From the NCBI RefSeq assembly GCF_030272615.1, contig NC_081407.1, forward strand, positions 434,028,730 through 434,092,729: a DNA stretch of 64,000 nt, in the 5' to 3' direction. Position numbers and translations under genes: made by a program. Below the pieces are notes generated by a model. The model worked only from the letters and a program-made list of their open reading frames with translations, ran no database searches and was not told the DNA's origin. Positions 24,096-33,829 of the stretch are shown in pieces. Each line of letters begins with the position of its first letter. Position 1 is the first letter of the stretch. The DNA comes from Cryptomeria japonica. Its lineage: Eukaryota; Streptophyta; Pinopsida; Cupressales; Cupressaceae.

Positions 24096-24372
24096 TAAGT
24101 ACCCTGTACGCGCTATATTAATAACTATGTGTGCGCTGTTAGTCCATAAAATGTTGGCAAGCCCATCGATATTTTTTTCCACTCTATACTAATAAGTAGC
24201 ACATACGCGCTCCTACGACTTAAAAATGTTATGGCAAGGCAGTGAACTAATAGGCTCAATACCCCATACGTGCTTACAAGTTATAAGTAGTGTGTACACG
24301 CTCCTACACCTTAAAAATATTATGGCAGGGTAGTGAACTAATAGGTTCAGTATCCCGTATGTGCTATTTGTA
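24096..24372. repeat. Second GCGCGTAYGCGC-like repeat cluster
   Basis: About six related units occur here, such as CCTGTACGCGCTATA (~24104), ATGTGTGCGCTGTTAG (~24125), AGCACATACGCGCTCC (~24198), CCATACGTGCTTAC (~24263), TGTGTACACGCTCC (~24290) and CCGTATGTGCTATT (~24354). They lie just upstream of gene B. Confidence 0.6.
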
Positions 24373-24386
24373 GTAAAAAAAATGTG

Positions 24387-24390
<4 letters not shown>

Positions 24391-24448
<58 letters not shown>
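24391..24448. repeat. (AG)n microsatellite
   Basis: An almost pure AG dinucleotide run of about 58 bp, followed by further purine-rich sequence to about 24492. Confidence 0.95.
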
Positions 24449-24455
<7 letters not shown>

Positions 24456-24509
24456 AGAAGGGGTATGGAGGAAGAGAGAAGGGGAGAGAATAAAGTCTCT
24501 ATTTTTCAC

Positions 24510-24845
24510 TTAAGTCTCTCTCTCTCATTCTCTATCTCTGAAGTCTCTTCCTCTCATCCTCTATCTCTCTATCTCAATCTCCCCTTCTCTCAGGTGTATC
24601 TCTCTCTCATTCTCTCCCTCTCTCCTCCCCCTCTCTCTCTCCCTTTCTCATTACCTTTCTTTCTCACTCTCTCCCTCTCTCCCTCTCTTCGCACCTCTCT
24701 CTCTAGTCTCTTGTACTCTCATTCCACCCCTTCCTCCCTCTCACTCAGACTCTCTCTATCTCTCACCCTCTCTCACCCTCTCTCTCCTTCCCTCCGTCCA
24801 CCTCTTAGGTATCTCTTTCTCTCCCAATCCCTCTATCCACCTCTT

Positions 24846-24881
<36 letters not shown>

Positions 24882-24922
24882 CCCCTTCTCTTTGTTGCTC
24901 TCTATCTCTATCTCTCCCTTTA

Positions 24923-24967
<45 letters not shown>

Positions 24968-25112
24968 GTCTCCCTCTCTCTCTCTCTCCATCTCTCTTTC
25001 TCTCATTTATCTCTTGTCTCTCCCTCTCAGTCTCTATCTATCTCACTCTCCTCCTCTCTTAGGTGTATCTCTCTCCCATTCCATCCCTCTCCTTCCCCTC
25101 TCTACCTCTCTA
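24510..25112. repeat. CT-rich low-complexity tract (~600 bp)
   Basis: Nearly continuous pyrimidine sequence built of CT, TCTC and CCCT variants, with scattered A and G. With the preceding AG run it makes a purine/pyrimidine switch. The long ORFs through it are artefacts of the dinucleotide composition. Confidence 0.92.
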
Positions 25113-25895
25113 GGGTAATGTGGTATTCTTATGGGTCATATGGTATCCTAGACATCCATGCATGTGTCCTAAGGGTTCATAGGACACCATATGACTCCTT
25201 AGGACACCATATGACCCATAACGACACATAAGAGGTCATATGGAGTCCTAAGGGGTCATAGGACACCATATGACCCCTTAGCACACCATACGACCCATAA
25301 TGACACCAAATGATGTCCTAAGGGGTCATAGAACACTATATGACCTTTTAGAACACCATACGACCCATAACAATACCATATGGACTTCTAAGGGGTCAAA
25401 TGGTGTCCCAAGGGGTCGTCGGAGACCATATGACCCCTAACGACACCATATGGTGTCCTAAGGGGTCATAAGGTGTCCTAGGGGTCATAGGACACCATAA
25501 GACACATAACGACACCATATGGTTTTGTAAGGGGTCATAGTACACCATATGACCCTTATAACACAATATGACCCCTAACAACATATAAGGGGTAATAGGA
25601 CACTATATGATCCCTTAGCACACCATAGGACCTATAACAACACCAAATAGTGTCCTAAGGGGTCATATAACACCATATGACCCTTTAGGACACCATATGG
25701 TGTTTTTATGTGTTGTATGGTGTCCTGAGGGGTCATATGACATCCTATGACCCCTTAGGACACCATATGGTGTTGTTGTAGGTCGTATGGTGTCTTAAGG
25801 GGTCATATGGTGTCCTAAGGGGTCATAGGACACCATATGACCTCTTAGGAAACATTATGACCTCTAATGACACCTAAAGGGTCATATGGTGGGCT
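25113..25895. repeat. Inverted minisatellite (GACCCCTTAGGACACCATATG family)
   Basis: Some two dozen variants of a ~21-bp core, CCTTAGGACACCATATG, and its reverse complement CATATGGTGTCCTAAGG alternate along 780 bp. Adjacent opposite units can fold into hairpins centred on CATATG. No coding potential. Confidence 0.88.
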
Positions 25896-26620
25896 AATAA
25901 AATGATATATTATTTAAAGTTATGAATAGAACATCATACAATAGAACATCAGTAGTTTAGTTTTGATATAGCTAAGTTAGACCATTATCAGCATAAGAGA
26001 GACTCCAAGCGAACAAACAATGAGGCTTCACTAGAAAGAAAGTGTAAGAGCTTGACCTAACCCTAAGAGTACTGCCTTTCTAAAACATACGATGCTCTTA
26101 AATTTGCAAGGCTATAGGATTGATCTCGATTGTGACTATAGGAATTACACACTTGATTTCTTTCATGGGTATGTACCCTTCCAAGCCTTTTGACAAGTGA
26201 CGATCATCATATACTACCACTGCCATGCTTACAATAAACTTCATTTTCTTTAGATGACAGGCGTTGTGTAACAACATGGGAACTCTCGCATACCCACCAC
26301 TATCATTATTTGTGACATCATCTGTGTTACTCTCCCTCTTTCTCTTCCTATTGGTTGTTTCCTTCTAAAAAACATATTGCAGGTAGTCTGACTCATCATT
26401 TTGCTTTGTTGACACTATTTTCCACATCTGCTCAGCTCATTAAAAACACATTCGAGAAGAATATTACTATAGGTTTCCTTGTTTGTCACAGTAATGCACT
26501 CGTGGTTCAATTTTAGACCCTTCTTCCTCCTATTCAATATACGCACACAAATCCATCAGTCAATTTTTTTAGGAGAGCATACATGACAAAAATCAAAGAG
26601 GAAGTTGTAGACAAGAAATA
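25896..26620. other. Unassigned region between repeats
   Basis: No ORF longer than a few dozen codons and no recognised protein on either strand. It might be a decayed exon region, since minus-strand peptides have ordinary composition, but nothing is identifiable. Confidence 0.35.
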
Positions 26621-26719
26621 AAGTCACTTACTTCTATAAAAGTGCAGACACAGTTGCAGTGGGGTATGGAGGGAGGGAGGGAGAGAAGAAGAGAGAGAGG
26701 GATGGGGTATAGAGGGAGG

Positions 26720-26767
<48 letters not shown>
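26621..26767. repeat. Duplicated segment with second GA-rich tract
   Basis: It begins with the TCACTTACTTCTAT ... GTTGCAGTGGGG copy of 23971-24033 and runs into GGGAGGGAG and (AG)n sequence to 26767. The same order of duplicate block and AG tract occurs at 23971-24448, which suggests an internal duplication in the transposon. Confidence 0.65.
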
Positions 26768-26769
<2 letters not shown>

Positions 26770-26771
<2 letters not shown>

Positions 26772-27090
26772 TTGTATGCGCTTGAGAGGGGGAGACAATA
26801 CACTTATATGTGTGTATATATAGTTAATATATTATATATATACATATATATATATATATAAATATTATATATTATATATTAAAATTATATATTATATGTA
26901 TATATACATATTATATATACAGTATCATATTATACACACACCCAAAATTTAAACAAATGTAGCGTGTACGCGCTGTTTATAGTAAACATAGCGCGCACAC
27001 GTTGTTTATAGTTAAGATAGAGCGTACACACTTCTTACACCATAAGTGCCCTATACGTTCTTTTTATACCATAAGTACCCCGTACGCTCT
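26770..27090. repeat. Right cluster of GCGCGTAYGCGC-like repeats with (TA)n
   Basis: Units include CCTTGTATGCGCTTGAG (26769), GTAGCGTGTACGCGCTG (~26959), ATAGCGCGCACACGTTG (~26988), AGAGCGTACACACTTC (~27018) and CCCCGTACGCTCTTTT (~27079). A TA/ATAT-rich microsatellite occupies about 26812-26935. Confidence 0.65.
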
Positions 27091-27910
27091 TTTGACTATT
27101 TAGGCTTGGAAATAGGCTTGGATGACAAAGCTACAGTTTGGAAGTTTGATTTCCCTCCACTTCCCCCCTTTTTGATGTGTTTTATTTTATCAACTTGGTT
27201 TCTCTACTTTGTCATCATCAGGCTTACACTTCATCAAGTGGGTATTTCTAAAATTGCCACCATATTTTCGTCCATCTTCTGAGATTTATAACCATATAAT
27301 TTAAAAAATAAAAATGAACAACAATAACATATTATTATTATTGAATTTCTTTTACCAGTGTCTCCATAGTTCTCACAGACATAGGTGTGCCATTTTTTTA
27401 ATAACTTTTGATATACTTATCCAGATTTAAAAAAATTTATATATTATTGTAGTGCACTTGATTCTTTACAATTTAAAAAAAATAAAATTGTATTTTGGAT
27501 TTATTTAGTGCAACTTATGCTTCGCGCACGAACAGGTACCTAATTTTCAGGATGTGCTCGATTGGAAAAATCATAAAAAAAAATACTCAAGAAATTAAAA
27601 AAAAAAACATCTTCTAGTGCTCACTCTTAACTATCTTTCTGCCAAAGGATTTGTTAAAATACTAAATATAACTGACTTTTTTGATGCGCATGTCAGACAT
27701 TATGTATGTTTTTCAGAAAAAAATCAGGGTCTATTTTTCGTGCGTGAAGGATTTGACCCCCTTAATCTTTATCAAATTTTGAAAAAGTTTAGTAGTTTGG
27801 AAACTAGATTCAGAGTACTACAATATTTGTTCTTTGATTATCTTCATATCTTGAGTGGATGACTTTCAAATTTTGCCTCCAAGTTCAGGTTCACCTGTTT
27901 TCAAAAAAAA
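27091..27910. other. Right subterminal region of the transposon
   Basis: AT-rich with several homopolymer A-runs and no convincing protein. The short + frames here have the composition of non-coding DNA. Confidence 0.4.
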
Positions 27911-27958
27911 GTGTCCACTTATATCCCCTTTTTGACCACCATCTTTGTTCACTTACCC
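27911..27958 (-). repeat. Right terminal inverted repeat
   Basis: Its reverse complement begins GGGTAAGTGAACAAAGATGG, then GTGGT and, after a spacer, GTGGACAC, matching the left end at 15287. Confidence 0.78.
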
Positions 27959-27962
27959 TAAA
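27959..27962. repeat. 4-bp target-site duplication (TAAA), right
   Basis: Exact copy of 15283-15286. Confidence 0.75.
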
Positions 27963-29130
27963 GGAAGGTGTCTCTAATGATCTAAAGGATGAAACTCAGA
28001 CTGAGAAGCATCCAGAAGACCAAGGCCATATATCACTTGATGTTGAGATTAGTGTGAATCCTCTAGTGGTAGATAATGTTGGAGAAGTTCCCAAGATTCA
28101 AAAGGATGATACTGCACCAAGTGGCAACACCGATGCACATGATAAAGGGGATGGTGATGGGAAAAGGAGCTAGAGAAGACAAAGGTGCGAGATACAGAGG
28201 TAGATAAAGGGAAGGGAGTTGTTGATCCGGCAATTGACACGAGTCCCCTAGTCACAAGCACTCTACCCCAAATCTCTATCAATCTTGATGGTCCTCTAGA
28301 TCTTGGACAACTGTCTCCTACTAAAACGTTGATGCTTTTAGTAGCCATACAAGATCAGGCCAGTCAGGATCTGGTCAAATTAGAATCCGAAGACAAAAAG
28401 ATTATTTTGATATCTATTGATGTGTTGCAGAAGGTGGTTCCGGACTAGCCCCTCCGGTAAATTATTACAATTGATTAACAATGTAAATACCAATTTTGAT
28501 TCTTTGGAGAAGTCTACTACTAATTGAGTATTAGATATATTCAAGGAGGTAAGAATGTAGACATTTCGGAAAATGATAGAAGATGACAACATAAGATTGA
28601 ATAAAAGTTTACAGACTATTTCAGATACATTGGCTAAAGGCAGTAAAATATATGTCTTGTCTTATTTTGCCAAAGTTCACAGTAGATATAGACATGCAAA
28701 TAAGTGTTTGCCAAGGTAAACTTGTTGGTATTTCATAGTCTTTTGATCCTAATATATCCCTAACTAACAGTGTAGAAGGGTAGATAATGGTTCGCAATGA
28801 TCAAATCTCGAGCCTTAATGCAGATAAGGACAAAATTTTGAGGAGAGTTGGCGAACTCTAGAATTTTATTACCCCTCGACTGGACACCATGTTTAGCAAT
28901 AAGGTTGATTGTATAAAGGCTATGCGACAACTTGTTCCATTTGAACTGAAGGATGTGGAGATTCATGCATATGTTTTAAGTGCCTTCATTACAGTTTTGG
29001 ATAACTTGAAGAGTTGATGGGACACTCACCTAGGATTTTGAAGACCATTTTTGTTGATATCTTCAAATACTTGTAAAGCCTCTGGTAGATATCTCTGAAT
29101 ATAAGTTTTGGATAGCACCCCATCTTGGCA
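27963..29130 (+). pseudogene. Accessory ORF, 3' part (linker and coiled-coil tail)
   Basis: The reading of the accessory ORF continues directly after the transposon: a Glu/Asp/Lys/Pro-rich, disordered-looking linker (27963-28250), then PQISINLDGPLDLG and a helical, charged tail (28300-28920). Frames change near 28170 and 28448, and several stops follow, for example at 28447 and 28526. This is the C-terminal half of the protein that starts at 13373. Product unknown; a structural role beside gag is possible but unproven. Confidence 0.55.
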
Positions 29131-29290
29131 TTGCTATCAAAGGGGGATAATTAAGGTGAAAAATATACAGTGTAATGTACAAAGCATGTTATAGGTTTCA
29201 GAATTATTTATCTAAGGGGGAGCCTTAGAAATTTTGATCTGATGTACAGGTTTCAACATAGTCATTTTTCACGAGTGTTGCCATCAATGC
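29131..29290 (+). other. 3' untranslated region of the LTR element
   Basis: Short non-coding stretch with an AAGGGGGAG tract near 29214, before the main polypurine tract. Confidence 0.5.
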
Positions 29291-29303
29291 CAAAGGGGGA
29301 GAT
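29291..29303 (+). other. Polypurine tract
   Basis: CAAAGGGGGAGAT abuts the TG start of the 3' LTR. It is the plus-strand primer site and fixes the + orientation. Confidence 0.8.
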
Positions 29304-30220
29304 TGTTGGCAATTGACACTTATCCAGCGGATATTGATTCTTGATTAGTGGTTTAGGGTTGTCATTGATGACAAATCTTCTTGATATTCCTATCCGGTAA
29401 TCACATATCCTGATATCCGGAAGCAAATGTCAATTGGTAGCCAGTTAATCGGTATTTCAGGTTGAGCAGAACAATTTTGGTCCAGAAGCTTTTTTTTTAT
29501 TGTGGTGTTATGAATCATGCATGGGATGCTTGGGCCGATATAGAGACATCATTATATCATCAATTTGGCGATCCACATTTGTTTTTGGTGATCCGATCAA
29601 GCCAACCCATGATTACACGTTACAACATCAGGCTGACTTGATAAATGATTATTTTGTGATTGCAGATATATAAGACCGGTGCAAAAGATCTTTTGGTGTG
29701 TGGTATGATTGATATGCGAGTGAGTGGTGATCAAGAATCCTTTATAGCGTAGTTTCATGTGCACATTCTTCATTCAGTAGCTGACTAAGACTTGAAACAG
29801 AGCAGAGTTGCACAATAGATATAGTCAGAGATTTGGGACTTAACTAGAACTCATCTATGCATTGTTAGATGCTATTTTAGAGTTATTTCATTGTATTTCA
29901 TCACTATAATTGATCAGTAAGGCAGTGAGTCTTCCAGGGTTGTAGCCCTTATGTAATTGAGCAATGAGCTCTAGGCGGTGTGTCTGAATACTTGTGCATT
30001 CCCCCTCATGTAGTATTGTTTTACTACTGGCCATAGTGGAATAATATTGTGGGTTCAAATCCCACCATGGTTTTTCCCATTTGGGTTTCCACATAAAAAT
30101 CTTGGTGTTATGATTTTGTGGTTGGTTGTTTTGAGTTTCTGCATTTCAGTTTCATGCTTATTCTTCCGGTGGTTTAAAGTTAAATTAAACAATTTGAAAA
30201 ACGGTAGAACACTAGTTCAA
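29304..30220 (+). repeat. 3' LTR, 3' end truncated
   Basis: It starts TGTTGGCAATTGACACT and aligns with 10822-11720. Similarity stops at GTTCAA (30220), so the C-run and final CAACA of the 5' LTR are missing. TATATAAG is kept at 29667-29674. Confidence 0.8.
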
Positions 30221-31205
30221 ATATAAAATCTGTCACATCAAATTCACATTTAAATTCCTTTACAAGAAGAGCTTGTTGCTCTAATATACCAAGATTGAAT
30301 CCAAATGTTTCAAATGATCTTCTCACTTCTTGTTGTAAATAAAAATTTTAGAACACATTTTCTCAATTTCTCACTAAATACTTGATTTTACATTACTTGA
30401 AAGCAGCTTGAGCATTTTTCAAGACAAAAGGCATGACAAAGAACTCAAAGTGTCCAAAGTGACAAATGAATGTTGCTTGTCCGTATCCTCATCCATTAAA
30501 CAAAACTAGTGGTATCCTAATATCAAATTAAACGTTGAAAAACACATATTTATGAAACCGATCAAATAGTTCATTGATCTTAAGAGTGGGGTATCTACAT
30601 TTGATTGTCTTCTTGTTCAAAGATTTGTAGTCAACACACAACCACATGGTGCCATATTTTTTCTTCACAAGAACAATGTATGGAGAAACCTATCAAGTGG
30701 TAGTCCTATAAGTAAATCCCTACACACCACACTAAATTTATCCAAATTTTGTAAATATCAATATGGTAAGTGCATTTATTACCCATGAAAAAAATTGGAT
30801 GCATCACATGCAATCTTGCTACTCATGCAACTTTTCCATGACAAAAAGTCCTCTCCATTATCTTAGTTGTGGCAACTCGTAGTGTTCCATATCAAATACC
30901 TCTAAGCACTACACCCTTCCCTTCAAATTTAAAGTAAAGTTCTATGGAATGATAGTTCTATGAAAATTCACTAAGGGAATTGAACCATTATACACCTAAA
31001 ATCATGCTAGACTATCTTGAACCAACAACATAGAAATTGTCACATTCCTTATGATCTCAAATGACTAATGCTAGCAAGAAAAGTGGGTCATAGATTGGAG
31101 TTTTGAGACCAAGGAATTCTATATAAGTTGTATTTATAGCCCAATAGAAGAAATCAAAATGATTAGAGTTTGAAACATAATATGCTATTCATACCAAGCT
31201 ACCAA
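30221..31205 (-). pseudogene. Ty3/gypsy protease-RT fragment
   Basis: On the minus strand, 30740-31160 gives a degraded protease-to-RT linker, including a V-L-R-G-like block. 30420-30680 reads as LCVDYKSLNKKTIKCRYP, then LTNAPATF-like and FGHFEFFVMPF segments, the Ty3/gypsy RT fingers and palm (normally CVDYRxLNxxTxKxxYP and F-x-V-M-P-F-G-L-x-N-A). The sequence is cut at 30220 by the truncated 3' LTR before the Y-x-D-D box. Stops and frameshifts are numerous. The Lys-rich NKKTIK spelling is typical of plant Ty3 elements. Confidence 0.7.
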
Positions 31206-31611
31206 TATGATCTATTGACAATAATCAATCCGAGAGTATACATATAATACCTCTAAATTATATTCATGAGTATTCTAATAAATTATTGTATTTGTCCCTT
31301 TCATACATGTTCTTGTTCTTCTTACATTTTACTATATCTTACTCTCTTTTACATATATCTATCGTTCATAAATATATTTTGTTTGGGATGTGTCCCTTCA
31401 CATTGCTATTCATGTGATAATATGTAAATGCGAATCTAAATAAAATAGAAACAATTCAATGTAAGTTCCAAAACCCACACTCACACTCACTCAATAGATC
31501 CTAAGATCTATGCATAAAACAAATGATAAATAATAATACCACAAAAAAAATTAGATTGCTCCATTGTTACTTGACAAAACTTAGATTATTGATGTAGATT
31601 GCTCTGATATT
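31206..31611 (-). other. Degraded 5' region of the gypsy remnant with PBS-like site
   Basis: No ORF. At 31597-31610 the minus strand reads ATATCAGAGCAATC, close to the plant tRNA-iMet PBS TGGTATCAGAGC, next to the LTR at 31612-32215. Confidence 0.4.
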
Positions 31612-32215
31612 TTTAGCATAACCTTGATATTAACATGATAATATGAAGGCTTGATGCTTGATAATGATAGTGCTCACGTAAATGCTAGTCAAAACTACCC
31701 TTGATAATAATGCTAGCTCTAGGATAGATTGATCATGATATGGTCTAGTAGAAATGAATGGGTGAAAGTATCTTTATATGCCTCACACATTTGATCAATG
31801 GTGTAGATTAATTTGAAAAATCAATGGATGAAATTTTCCAAGAAAGGGAAAAGCATATAATTAGTACATGGATTGATGAGGTGGAAGGATAAAGAAGGCT
31901 ATAATGCATAAAGGAAACAATTAAAAAAATATATTTTATTTATACGAGGTAGGAAAATTAAATGAATTATTTAAAATTTATTTAATTTTAGAGGAATTGT
32001 TAGCTAATTAAATAATTTAAAAAAATATCTAATTATAGTAGAACAAAAGATGCATTAATTAAATAATATAATTTTCTAATTAATAGTGGAAGAAAAATAA
32101 CGATTTAATAAATAGTGGAAATGTTAGCTTGATTAAATCATTAATATGGAAAGAATGTGAGAAGGTGATGACATGACAATATGACAAATGTATTAGTCAT
32201 TTTTAGGTGTTTACA
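31612..32215 (-). repeat. Probable gypsy LTR
   Basis: On the minus strand it starts TGTAAACACC at 32215 and runs to about 31612. A polypurine tract, CAAAGAGGGGCAAAA, precedes it (32216-32230) and a PBS-like site follows it. The inner edge is approximate and no partner LTR was found. Confidence 0.45.
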
Positions 32216-33018
32216 TTTTGCCCCTCTTTGAGATAATACTTTTTATGTTGTTGTTTCAAAGAAAAAATATACTAATGACATACCCTAATGATAGGATACA
32301 TGCGTAAGATGGATAGGATATGTAAATGTGCAAGTGAATGAATGTACAAGATCAAAGATCAAGATTAAGATAAAATAAAAAATGATAGATGTAGTAGGTC
32401 AAAAGATAGATTAACAAGAAAAAGACAAAATGGAAAAAAAGTCAACAACCAACATATCTCTTGCCAAAATGATATGCTTAGTGTAGATAGATAGCGTCTA
32501 ATATATGAAAAATACATCTATCAAAGTGTAGATATCTAGATAAGGCCTAATATATGGAGGATACATCCATCAAGGAATGAATAGTTGAATATAGATGGAT
32601 AAGATATAGATTAGGCAAGCAGGTATGGAGGAAGCCGAATTAGTTCAACATCAATCCCTCACTTATGATTTTATTGAAATCTCAATGTCTTGTTTCGTGA
32701 AGTGCAAAGTTTTTCTTTTGGTTATTGTTTGAGTGTATGTATATTTTTTTTCTTGAAATAAAAATGTAGATCCACTTCCATGATTAGGTCAAGAAGATGC
32801 CCACAATTAGGTATGAGGTATGGTGAGATAGGATGGTTGGATGAAGCATTATTGTGGTATGATTGAATCTTGTATCAGGCTTGTTGATTCCATAATTTGA
32901 ACTTACAAGTTTGATTTTCTTGTTGTTACCACTGTGAAGATGATTTTGATAAGGTTGTAAAAGATAGCTAGATAGGAGAGCTAAGAGATATATTGAGATC
33001 CAATGTGAGATGCGAAGA
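32216..33018. other. Spacer left of the chromodomain element
   Basis: AT-rich, no recognisable protein. It includes a polypurine tract at 32216-32230 (minus strand) and a local duplication of a TCTAATATATG ... ACATC-type phrase near 32490 and 32545. It is probably internal sequence of the same old gypsy element. Confidence 0.4.
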
Positions 33019-33023
33019 CATGG
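33019..33023. repeat. 5-bp target-site duplication (CATGG), left
   Basis: CATGG precedes the TGAAGCAG end of the element and recurs at 39240-39244 after its TGCATCA end. Confidence 0.88.
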
Positions 33024-33797
33024 TGAAGCAGTCATCGGTAAGGAGGGACCTCAAAGAGATCAATCTGGACCGATCAGCAAGAGTAAACACAACAGAAACA
33101 CACATATATGATGGAGGAAATACATAATAGGTTATTTTATTGCATGAAATTTGATTACATCCAATTGGTAACAACTGGGTTACAACATACCAACACACAG
33201 GCCTGGTAGAATAGGTCTCACTAGGACCTTGAATTGAAATATCTATCTTTTATGTACAGTCTAGCTATCCGATTCGTTGATTTTCAATTACTTCCATTCG
33301 AAAGTATAATTACAAATACATATACCGATCCAAAGGATCCAATAGTCCCAAAAGGGATCAAAACCCTAAGAACAAGACCTAATATGAAAATAACGAAGGT
33401 CGGCCTTTGCCAAGAGATTCCTCCGAAAAATCCAAAGGATGAAACATAGAAGGTCGGCCACATGCCAAGGAAAAATGAGATCAATGCCCAAGGCTTTGCA
33501 AGCTTCAGAATGAGTTCCGATAGATCACCAAAATAGGTCTCAGGAAACTGGTAACAAAGGAACAATCGGTAACAAGAAACTATCATGGAAACCAGTAGCC
33601 TTATCTTGTCGGAAAGTGATCTAAATGTGATGCAGTCTAAAATAAAGAAAGATGATCAAGTCTTCAAGTAGAATCCGACTCCACAGGATCTGGTGAGCCA
33701 AAACTAGGACACACATAAAGGAAATATGAAAACAAAAAACAAAACAGAAATGAAAATGTGATGCAAGATTGCTGTGAACCGGGATGCTTTTGCATCA
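33024..33797 (-). repeat. 3' LTR of the chromovirus
   Basis: 774 bp, TGAAGCAGTC to TGCATCA in + orientation, matching 38451-39239. Confidence 0.92.
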
Positions 33798-33829
33798 GAC
33801 ATCTGGGTTTATTGAAAAAGTGAACCTCT

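Larger units (their letters stand above)
15287..27958. mobile_element. 12.7-kb DNA transposon with two genes
   Basis: The ends are inverted repeats: 22 of the first 24 bases match (GGGTA-GTG-ACAAAGATGG, hyphens marking variable bases), and a GTGGACAC block is shared further in. The flanks are a TAAA duplication, and the insertion splits an ORF cleanly. Inside are a + strand multi-exon gene (15678-18274), a 359-bp satellite, a - strand gene with transposase-like motifs (20863-23780), purine/pyrimidine tracts, an inverted minisatellite and clustered GCGCGTAYGCGC-like repeats near both ends. A 4-bp TSD is reported for Sola, Ginger, Academ and Chapaev types; none of these is established here. Confidence 0.78.
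10822..30220 (+). mobile_element. LTR retrotransposon with gag and accessory ORF, no visible pol; hosts a DNA transposon
   Basis: Two related direct repeats (10822-11738 and 29304-30220) start TGTTRGCAATTGACACT and frame a PBS at the left and a polypurine tract at the right. The interior, after subtracting the DNA transposon 15287-27958, is about 4.9 kb. It holds a gag with CCHC knuckles and a second broken ORF. I found no protease, integrase, RT or RNase H. The gag and LTR style resemble the copia element at 39829-44474, so this looks like a non-autonomous relative. No TSD is visible because the right LTR lacks its C-rich end. Confidence 0.75.

Noticed and set aside
24384-25118. 244-codon ORF through the AG/CT tracts
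   Set aside because: It is an artefact of dinucleotide repeats (Arg-Glu and Leu-Ser repeats) with no conserved motif.
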